Positions 56,721 through 64,000 of a stretch of DNA of 64,000 nucleotides are shown here, in pieces. The stretch is from the NCBI GenBank assembly GCA_937925855.1, contig CALAMO010000030.1:18084-82083 (forward strand), given 5' to 3'. Position 1 is the first letter of the stretch; each line of letters begins with the position of its first letter. Made by a program: the position numbers and the translations under genes. Origin of the DNA: an uncultured Thiotrichaceae bacterium. Lineage in GTDB: Bacteria; Pseudomonadota; Gammaproteobacteria; Thiotrichales; Thiotrichaceae. The notes beneath the pieces were generated by a model. The model was not told the DNA's origin, searched no databases, and saw nothing but the letters and a program-made list of their open reading frames with translations.

Positions 56721-56802
56721 GCTAAATTACTTGTTTGAGCGTTGACAAGCGCTTGCTAACTGGGTTCTGCCTACTTACCATACGTCCTTTAGGCAATACT
56801 AA

Positions 56803-58101
<1,299 letters not shown>

Positions 58102-58104
58102 CAT

Positions 58105-58176
58105 CCTCACCCCCAAAGACAAAACCCGCGGCTCCCCTCGCCCTTTGCAGGGAGAGGGGCTGGGGGGTGTGAGGGT
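58105..58176. repeat. GC-rich intergenic repeat, copy 1
   Basis: CCTCACCCCC at the left and GGGGGGTGTGAGG at the right enclose CCCCTCGCCCT/AGGGAGAGGGG. Copy 2 lies at 63814-63925. This is the common CCCTCACCCC...CTCTCCC repeat family of proteobacteria, between convergent genes here, where it may also stop transcription. Confidence 0.7.
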
Positions 58177-58181
58177 TCTGC

Positions 58182-59204
58182 TTAAACCTGCTCCCGCATC
58201 CGCTCCATCAAATCCACCCCAAACTGCTTAAACAAATGCACCATATCGACAAAAACCCAGTTCTCCACGTACTGTTCGCCCTCGCGTTTCCACCAGTCCA
58301 GTCCGTTAAAATCAATTTTGTTACCCGTCGCCGGGCAATCCAGATAAGGCCCGGTATGCGTCGCCTTCACTCCGGCCCAGCCCGGCGCACCGCTGTAAGC
58401 GCCCTCAGCAAAGAGTGCATCCAGGTTTTGTACCGAGCGATCCGGGTAGGCGATTAACCACGGCTGTTGATGCAGGTCTTCAAATTCCTTAAAACTCAGG
58501 CAGGCACCAATACCACCGGGGCCATACCACTTCACCTCGGGGTGGAAATAATCCGCCATGCCCATACTGGTCAGGTCGTCCTGATCGTAGCTATTCAGGC
58601 CATCGAAGATAAAGCGTCGGATATGTTCAAGGCTGTAGCGTGATTCCGCCGCGTCAGCCGCGTCGATCAGTACGCCATCACGCGCTTTAGGCCCGGGGTA
58701 TAAGCCGTCTTTACCTTTGGCGGGTGGGAACACGTTGATACCGACCTGCTGCATGAGATCAATCAGATCAAGCAGGAAATACACTTCGGTAATGTGTTCA
58801 TCTTCAAGCCGACAAAACTCACCCCAACGAATGCTAACGCGCTTACCCGAAGCCGGAATGCCAAGATAGTCATGTGTAAAGGTTGCGTGCAGATTACCGG
58901 TGCCAGTGACCCACATCTTGCCATCTTGGCTAATGTCACCATCAATCCGACCATTAGATTCGCCACCGAAGAAGATAAAGGTTTCGCGCTGTAGATCGGG
59001 GAAGGCGTGTAACAGCGGCTGCCAGAAGTTTTCCAGAAACGCCTGGCGGCCACGCAGGGTACCCACCGGTTCATGACCGTGCCAGACCACATCGGGGTGC
59101 AGGGTTTCAATAGCTGTGGGCCACTGTGCAGCAGGTGCATTGTCCAGTGTATGCCAGAAGTCCCGTACAATGTGTTTATTGCGATTATTTAATGTGTTTG
59201 ACAT
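58182..59204 (-). CDS. Protein with two SnoaL-like (NTF2 fold) domains
   Basis: 340 residues. Domain 1 (about 10-150) has HIVRDFWHTLDNAPAAQWPTAIETLHPDVVWHGHEPVGTLRGRQAFLENFWQPLLHAFPDLQRE. Domain 2 (about 185-335) has SLEHIRRFIFDGLNSYDQDDLTSMGMADYFHPEVKWYGPGGIGACLSFKEFEDLHQQPWLIAYPDR. Both are the SnoaL/polyketide-cyclase-like form of the NTF2 fold. No ketide cluster is near, so the substrate is unknown. An alternative start is 59216. Confidence 0.75.
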   Translation of the reverse strand: MSNTLNNRNKHIVRDFWHTLDNAPAAQWPTAIETLHPDVVWHGHEPVGTLRGRQAFLENFWQPLLHAFPDLQRETFIFFGGESNGRIDGDISQDGKMWVTGTGNLHATFTHDYLGIPASGKRVSIRWGEFCRLEDEHITEVYFLLDLIDLMQQVGINVFPPAKGKDGLYPGPKARDGVLIDAADAAESRYSLEHIRRFIFDGLNSYDQDDLTSMGMADYFHPEVKWYGPGGIGACLSFKEFEDLHQQPWLIAYPDRSVQNLDALFAEGAYSGAPGWAGVKATHTGPYLDCPATGNKIDFNGLDWWKREGEQYVENWVFVDMVHLFKQFGVDLMERMREQV

Positions 59205-59478
59205 GATGATGTCCATCTTGCATTGCTATTCAAAATAAAAATGAGCATACCCGCATGACAGTATTTTGCCACGGACTATTGGTTACTCCGGGTATGCGGA
59301 TAACCTTGTCCGGTTCAGTTTTATGGTGCTAATAAATCCCGGTGGTAGAGTTATTGTTAATTTTTTGCATGCATGCTGATGAAACTATCGGCTTAGCCTA
59401 GCCTTGCATCCAATGATAAACCGGGCGCGTAATAGCCACTATCAATCCATCAATACCTAAATAAGCGGAGTTAATTTG

Positions 59479-60036
59479 ATGAAAAATAAAACATTCCCAT
59501 CTTCGGCTGAACATTTTAACCAGCGACGGGGCTTTCTGAAAAGAGGGCTGGGGCTGGCATTATTTGCCGGTGCGGGCTATGGCGTTGCGGCACTTAGCGG
59601 CAAAGGTGAAACGGTAGCTGCGGAAAACACCGGAAAAACATTTGAAATTACGAGGACTGAACAGGAATGGCGTGAGCTGTTGAGTCCGGCACAGTTCAGT
59701 ATTTTGCGTAAACACGCGACCGAACGCGCCGGTTCCAGCGATTTACTGCATGAAAAGCGTGCGGGTATTTATCATTGTGCCGGTTGTGATCTGGCGTTGT
59801 ATGATTCAAAAACCAAATATGACAGTGGCACCGGTTGGCCGAGTTATTATGAGGCGCTGGAAAATGCGGTAGGCACACAGGAAGACGATTCACTCTTTAT
59901 GCAGCGTACCGAGGTGCATTGTCGCCGCTGTGGCGGACACCTGGGCCATATCTTTAATGATGGGCCACAGCCAACCGGCATGCGTCACTGTATCAATGGA
60001 CTGGCGTTAACGTTTAAGCCGGAAAGTGCGGCCTGA
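59479..60036 (+). CDS. msrB: Tat-exported peptide-methionine (R)-S-oxide reductase
   Basis: 185 residues. The N terminus has a twin-arginine signal, NQRRGFLKRGLGLALFAGAGYG (R-R-x-F-L-K), so the enzyme is sent folded to the periplasm. The MsrB core has YHCAGC and HCRRCGGH (zinc cysteines), DSGTGWPSY, HIFNDGPQPTGMRHCING with the catalytic Cys. It repairs methionine-R-sulphoxide. Most MsrB proteins are cytosolic. GCGGAG at 59465-59470 sets the start. Confidence 0.92.
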   Translation: MKNKTFPSSAEHFNQRRGFLKRGLGLALFAGAGYGVAALSGKGETVAAENTGKTFEITRTEQEWRELLSPAQFSILRKHATERAGSSDLLHEKRAGIYHCAGCDLALYDSKTKYDSGTGWPSYYEALENAVGTQEDDSLFMQRTEVHCRRCGGHLGHIFNDGPQPTGMRHCINGLALTFKPESAA

Positions 60037-60115
60037 AGTTAGCTGTTTAAGCTATTTTATGAGGTCGCTGTTATAGGATCTTTGTTATAAGATTTTTGTT
60101 AATTTTCGTTAGTTT

Positions 60116-60137
60116 CCAGACAGTTTATGCTGTCTGG
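60116..60137 (+). terminator. Possible terminator after msrB
   Basis: CCAGACAG-TTTATG-CTGTCTGG, a perfect 8-bp stem, followed by ATCTTTCC. The T-run is weak. Confidence 0.5.
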
Positions 60138-60270
60138 ATCTTTCCGTTGTAGGCCTTTGCATGCTTTTTATCCAATCATCCTGATTGTTTCCAATGCCAG
60201 CTTGCATAAGCTGCAACTTCCGGCATAAGTTATTCGTTTCTTTCCTGATTCTTGGTTTTCCAGAGTTCTC

Positions 60271-61692
60271 ATGATGAGCGATTTTTACTTCTTACCGGAA
60301 ATACTGGCTGCGTTTGGTCAGCCAGAAAGCACGGTTAATATGACCGGTAGCGGCGATCTGCCGGCCTGTTTTCGTGTTACCGATCTCGCGACAGCCTCTA
60401 TCGCCGCCGCCGGGGTCATGCTGCAACATTATCGCAGTGCAAGTGCTGTGGATGCTGTGGCTACTGACCCCGTCAATGTGGATCGCCGTCTGGCCTCATT
60501 CTGGTTTGGCATGACGATCCGACCCCAGGGCTGGCAGTTACCGTCGCCATGGGATTTAGTGGCGGGTGACTATCAAACGGCAGATGGCTGGATCAGGTTA
60601 CATACGAATGCCCCCCACCATTTAAAGGCAGCGTTGGCGGTGTTACAACAGCCAGCTGAACGCGATGCCGTGGCAAAAGCAGTACTTGGTTGGCAGGCGA
60701 CTGCGCTAGAGCAGGCCGTGGTAGCGCAGGGCGGCTGTGCGGCAGAAATGCGTTCTATGGCCGGGTGGCAGCAGCATCCACAGGGTAAGGCGGTCAATGC
60801 TGAGCCGTTGGTGCATATTAGCGAACTCAATCGGGATGATAGGGCTGGCGCTGAGTGTGCGGCGTCTATTGATGCTGCACGACCGTTGGCGGGTATTAAG
60901 GTACTGGACTTGACCCGCGTGCTGGCCGGGCCGGTGGCGGGGCGCTTTCTGGCGGCGTATGGTGCGGACGTGCTGCGTATTGACCCACCGGATTGGGAAG
61001 AGCCGGGTACGGTTCCTGAAGTGGTGTTGGGTAAGCGCTGTGCGCGGTTGGATTTGCGGCGGACGGCTGATCTGGCGGTGTTTAAACAACGGCTGGCGGA
61101 GTGTGATGTGATTCTGCACGGCTATCGCCCCGGTGCGTTGGCCTCTCTGGGGCTAAGCGATGATGAACGTTATGCGATTAATCCGCATGCGGTCGATGTG
61201 GCGCTGTGTGCTTATGGCTGGACAGGGCCGTGGGCCGGGCGGCGGGGTTTTGATAGTCTGGTGCAGATGAGCAGCGGTATCGCACAGCAGGGCATGGCAA
61301 CGTTTGCTGGCGATAAACCCAGACCGCTACCGGTGCAGGCACTGGATCATGCGACGGGCTATTTATTGGCGGCGGCGGTGTTGAATGGCTTATGGCGGCG
61401 ACGCGAGCAGGGGGTTGTCACGCGGTCACGCCTGTCGTTGGCGCGAACGGCACATCTGTTGAGGTCTGGTGGTGTTGACCGTGCGGATAAAACGCAGGCC
61501 CTGGCGGTGGAAACGGCTGATGATATTGCGCCGTGGGTTGAGGAAACTTCGTGGGGAGCTGCGCGGCGGCTTAAATTTCCATTAGCGATTCCCGGCTGTC
61601 CGGCGTGGTGGCAGTATCCAGCGCGCGAGTTGGGCAGCGCGTCAGCGCATTTCGCGCATCACCCGCTCACGCCAGGCAATAATCAAGCTTGA
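60271..61692 (+). CDS. CaiB/BaiF family (class III) CoA-transferase
   Basis: 473 residues. The second half has the family start, RPLAGIKVLDLTRVLAGPVAGRFLAAYGADVLRIDPPDWEE, then KRCARLDLRRTADLAVFKQRLAECDVILHGYRPGALASLGLSDDE, and GPWAGRRGFDSLVQMSSGIAQQG. The first 200 residues look like a diverged extra copy of the fold. It moves CoA between carboxylic acids; the substrate is unknown. The ATG has no clear ribosome site. Its 3' end overlaps the convergent transporter gene by 51 bp. Confidence 0.85.
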   Translation: MMSDFYFLPEILAAFGQPESTVNMTGSGDLPACFRVTDLATASIAAAGVMLQHYRSASAVDAVATDPVNVDRRLASFWFGMTIRPQGWQLPSPWDLVAGDYQTADGWIRLHTNAPHHLKAALAVLQQPAERDAVAKAVLGWQATALEQAVVAQGGCAAEMRSMAGWQQHPQGKAVNAEPLVHISELNRDDRAGAECAASIDAARPLAGIKVLDLTRVLAGPVAGRFLAAYGADVLRIDPPDWEEPGTVPEVVLGKRCARLDLRRTADLAVFKQRLAECDVILHGYRPGALASLGLSDDERYAINPHAVDVALCAYGWTGPWAGRRGFDSLVQMSSGIAQQGMATFAGDKPRPLPVQALDHATGYLLAAAVLNGLWRRREQGVVTRSRLSLARTAHLLRSGGVDRADKTQALAVETADDIAPWVEETSWGAARRLKFPLAIPGCPAWWQYPARELGSASAHFAHHPLTPGNNQA

Positions 61693-62595
61693 GGTGATGA
61701 TCACCGCGATACCGATCAGGGCGGAGGCGCTCGGCGTTTCATCTAGCCAGATCATGCCGCCAATTACAGCCAGCGGCAGGTACATATATTCCAGCGGTGC
61801 AATCAGACTGGCCGGGGCATTTTGGTAGGCTGCGGCCATTGAGAAATGCATGAGCAGGCTGCTAATGCCAATGGCGGTGATAATGAGCGTTGGCATTAAA
61901 GCGGTGGTAACGGCGGGGTGATTCAGAAAGTGTGTCGCGCTGCCATCAGCCAGCCAATACACCGCCAGCATACCACTCAGCCCCATTAGCATAAACGTGA
62001 AGGTGAGCCAGTAGGAAATCGCAAGCGGATCTTCCTGTTTACAGTATTTGCGTGTGTAAACCTGTGCCAGCGCATAGCAAAAACCCGCAGCGACCGGCAG
62101 CAGCATCGCGAGGCTAGAGTCAGCGGAGTCGGGACGCAGAATAAGTATTACGCCAAAAAAACCGCTCAGTACACTTAGAATACGCCAGATGCCGACCGAC
62201 TCTTCCAGCATAAAAACCGATAAGATAACCATAAACAGTGGCGCAGCGAAGAAGGCTCCCGCGACCACAGCCAGCGGTAAGCTGCCGAGGCTGCTGAAGA
62301 ACAGCACGTAAGTAACACACATAATCAGCGTGCGGATCGCGAGTGTACGCAGGTTTTTGACACGTAGCGCAGACAGGCGGCGGCTGAGTAAAAGCAGGGG
62401 CAGAATGAGCACTAAGCCGACTACCGAACGCATGGCTAACAGCTGCCAGAGTGAAATATCGGTGCTAATCCATTTAGTGGCTATATCGGCGAAGGTGATC
62501 GCGAGTATACCGAGCATGGCAAGCGCAATGGCCAGGGTGGTGCGGTCGGCGGGCAAGCCGGTTTTAGTGTCGTTTTTTGTGTCTAGCGTTGTCAT
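61642..62595 (-). CDS. EamA/DMT-superfamily transporter
   Basis: 317 residues with about ten membrane helices in two EamA repeats: IALAMLGILAITFADIATKWISTDISLWQLLAMRSVVGLVLILPLLLL and LAMLLPVAAGFCYALAQVYTRKY...MYLPLAVIGGMIWLDETPSASALIGIAVIITSSLIIAWRE. It probably exports a small metabolite; the substrate is unknown. ATG 62595 is better spaced from GGAG than 62601. It overlaps the CoA-transferase end tail-to-tail. Confidence 0.88.
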   Translation of the reverse strand: MTTLDTKNDTKTGLPADRTTLAIALAMLGILAITFADIATKWISTDISLWQLLAMRSVVGLVLILPLLLLSRRLSALRVKNLRTLAIRTLIMCVTYVLFFSSLGSLPLAVVAGAFFAAPLFMVILSVFMLEESVGIWRILSVLSGFFGVILILRPDSADSSLAMLLPVAAGFCYALAQVYTRKYCKQEDPLAISYWLTFTFMLMGLSGMLAVYWLADGSATHFLNHPAVTTALMPTLIITAIGISSLLMHFSMAAAYQNAPASLIAPLEYMYLPLAVIGGMIWLDETPSASALIGIAVIITSSLIIAWRERVMREMR

Positions 62596-62806
62596 TGCCA
62601 TTTCTCCAGGCGGAATGGCAGATTGTTACTGTTGCAGTTAAAGACTGCAAGACTCGCGGAGTGGAATGTTTCCATGTGCAACAACATAATTAAATTACGC
62701 AGGCATCAAAAATTTTGTTAGCCTACGGGCTACGAAAATTATTTTGCATAGTTCGCGAAATAGTTTTATGTGATGACGCTTCATAGTTTATTTTCAGGAG
62801 GAAGAC

Positions 62807-63808
62807 ATGAAGAAGTTACTCGGTACGCTGGTATCCGCAGCGGTACTCGCCATGGCTGTGACCACAGCGCAGGCAGAAGATAAAGATTACGTGCTTAACA
62901 CCGCTTCTACCGGCGGTACTTATCACCCCGTGGGCACCGCGATTTCCACGCTGTCTAAGGTGAAGCTATTACCTAAACAGAAATTCAGCCTCACCGCCGT
63001 TAACTCAGCAGGTTCCGGCGCAAACGTCCAGGCGCTGGGCGCGGGCACAGCAGATTTTGCCATCTTACAGGGCTTGTACGGTTCTTACGCCGCGACCGGC
63101 ACCGGCCCGGTCTCAGAGAAGCAGGAAAATATGCGCTCCGTCACCATGTTATGGCAGAACGTTGAGCAATTCCTGATAGCGAAAGACATGGCTAAGACCG
63201 GTACGATGGCGGATATGCTGGCACTGAAAGGCAAGCCGTCCGGTATGGGTAAGCAAAACTCAGGCACCATTGGTTCTAATAAAGTTCTGATGGCGGGCCT
63301 CGGTATTGATATTGAGAAGGATTTTGAATTAGTGCATGCCGGTTATGGCCCAACGGCCGATGCATTGGCCAACGGTCAGATCGCCAGCGCCGGTATTCCT
63401 TCCGGCCCGCCAACCGGTGCAATCACTAAACTGATGGCCGCGAACGAAGGCAAGTTCACTATTCTGAATGTGACGGAAGAGCAAGCTGAAAAGATGAACA
63501 GTGGCCGTAACTTATGGACGCCGTACACCATTGCCGCCGGTACTTATCCGGGCCAAACGGAAGATATTAATACTATCGCACAGCCTAACTTCCTCGCGGT
63601 TAACGCTGATGTCGATGAAGAGCATGTTTACCAGCTAACTAAGACTATTTATGAGAACCTGCCGTTCCTGCAGGCGATTCATAAAGCGACTAAGGCGATG
63701 GATGTGAAGAAGGCGATGGCGGGCTTGCCGGTGCCACTGCATCCGGGCGCAGCTAAGTACTACAAAGAAGTGGGAATGGAGATTCCTGAGCGGTTGATGG
63801 CTAAGTAA
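62807..63808 (+). CDS. TAXI-family TRAP transporter substrate-binding protein
   Basis: 333 residues. A signal peptide (1-23, ending TTAQA) is followed by YVLNTASTGGTYHPVGTAISTL, the TAXI start, then VNSAGSGANVQALGAGTADFAILQGLYGSYA, GKQNSGTIGSNKVLMAGLGI, FELVHAGYGPTADALANGQIASAGIPSGPPTGAITKLM. It binds a substrate, often glutamate or another acid, and passes it to a fused membrane permease. A strong AGGAGGA site precedes the ATG. The permease is expected downstream. Confidence 0.93.
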   Translation: MKKLLGTLVSAAVLAMAVTTAQAEDKDYVLNTASTGGTYHPVGTAISTLSKVKLLPKQKFSLTAVNSAGSGANVQALGAGTADFAILQGLYGSYAATGTGPVSEKQENMRSVTMLWQNVEQFLIAKDMAKTGTMADMLALKGKPSGMGKQNSGTIGSNKVLMAGLGIDIEKDFELVHAGYGPTADALANGQIASAGIPSGPPTGAITKLMAANEGKFTILNVTEEQAEKMNSGRNLWTPYTIAAGTYPGQTEDINTIAQPNFLAVNADVDEEHVYQLTKTIYENLPFLQAIHKATKAMDVKKAMAGLPVPLHPGAAKYYKEVGMEIPERLMAK

Positions 63809-63813
63809 GATTA

Positions 63814-63925
63814 ACCCTCACCCCCCGGCCCCCTCTCCCTTTGAAAGGGCGAGGGGGAGACAAGATAAGATAGTCCTGATTCTTTAGCCCCTCTCCTTAT
63901 GAGGGAGAGGGGTTGGGGTGAGGGT
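63814..63925. repeat. GC-rich intergenic repeat, copy 2 (two hairpins)
   Basis: ACCCTCACCCC at the left and GGGGTGAGGGT at the right enclose two hairpins, CCCCCTCTCCCTTT/AAAGGGCGAGGGGG and CCCCTCTCC/GGGAGAGGGG. It is the same family as 58105-58176 but a doublet. It lies between the TAXI protein gene and the next gene. Confidence 0.75.
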
Positions 63926-63952
63926 GTTTTAGTTCTTCCAAGGTACCCACCC

Positions 63953-64000
63953 ATGCCAACACCAGACCCAACTACTGTCGTTATCCCACCCACACCCCAC
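63953..64000 (+). CDS. Start of a gene cut by the window end
   Basis: ATG followed by an open frame reading MPTPDPTTVVIPPTP to the edge; AAGG at 63940-63943 is well spaced. Only 16 codons are visible. By place it could be the TRAP fused permease, but the sequence does not show it. Confidence 0.45.
   Translation, partial: MPTPDPTTVVIPPTPH

Overview
The window is a piece of gammaproteobacterial chromosome of moderate G+C. Support comes from the gene neighbourhoods rplM-rpsI, dnaG-rpoD-tRNA-Ile(CAU), thrS-infC-rpmI-rplT-pheS-pheT-ihfA-merR-tRNA-Pro, from porin, DsbD and Cpx-like envelope genes, and from two SAH riboswitches. The genes suggest an aerobic, free-living heterotroph: fatty-acid electron-transfer flavoproteins, acyl-CoA synthetase, iron superoxide dismutase, and a TAXI-type TRAP binding protein. 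Genus cannot be fixed from sequence alone.

Layout. 1-7.9 kb: partial glycosyltransferase, ribosomal proteins L13/S9, a porin, sodB, a WYL regulator divergent from a RidA gene with a near-perfect dyad operator between them, a relict soxR 3' end, and an acyltransferase. 6.8-15.2 kb: double-thioredoxin protein plus DsbD, YciA thioesterase, GMC oxidoreductase, pentapeptide protein, phosphatidylserine decarboxylase, PrmB, a small exported protein. 15.3-21.4 kb: the fatty-acid/ETF block, ETF-ubiquinone oxidoreductase, etfA, etfB, a divergent TetR regulator with two matching operators, and an acyl-CoA synthetase. 21.5-24.3 kb: ahcY and metK, each behind its own SAH riboswitch, forming the SAM cycle. 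24.5-29.6 kb: NYN protein, DUF3144 protein, dnaG, rpoD, tRNA-Ile2. 29.6-33.1 kb: a leftward envelope-stress cluster (CpxP/Spy-like protein, MsrQ-like haem membrane protein, response regulator, histidine kinase). 33.3-43.7 kb: glgC, a hydrolase-OsmC fusion, then the translation block ending at tRNA-Pro(GGG).

The most interesting part is a 12.4-kb integrated element, 43680-56136. It sits in the 3' end of tRNA-Pro(GGG) and is bounded by an exact 30-bp direct repeat. All its genes read leftward: ProQ/FinO-domain protein, P2-type major capsid protein, P2 gpM-like terminase small subunit fused to a DNA-binding domain, ClpP-like protease, a zinc-ribbon protein, several small proteins, an HUH replication initiator of the P2 gpA type, membrane proteins, an excisionase-like protein and a tyrosine integrase. 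It carries capsid and small terminase genes, but I see no portal, large terminase or tail genes. The simplest reading is a phage satellite that makes its own shell and packaging specificity and borrows the rest from a helper phage. Its non-coding DNA holds unusual structure: four GTGGTA repeats at about two helical turns, a three-way-junction fold, and several perfect dyads.

56.3-64 kb: crcB (possibly a non-AUG start), serS, a two-domain SnoaL-like protein, a Tat-exported MsrB, a CoA-transferase, an EamA transporter, a TAXI substrate-binding protein, two copies of a GC-rich intergenic repeat, and the start of a gene that runs off the window.
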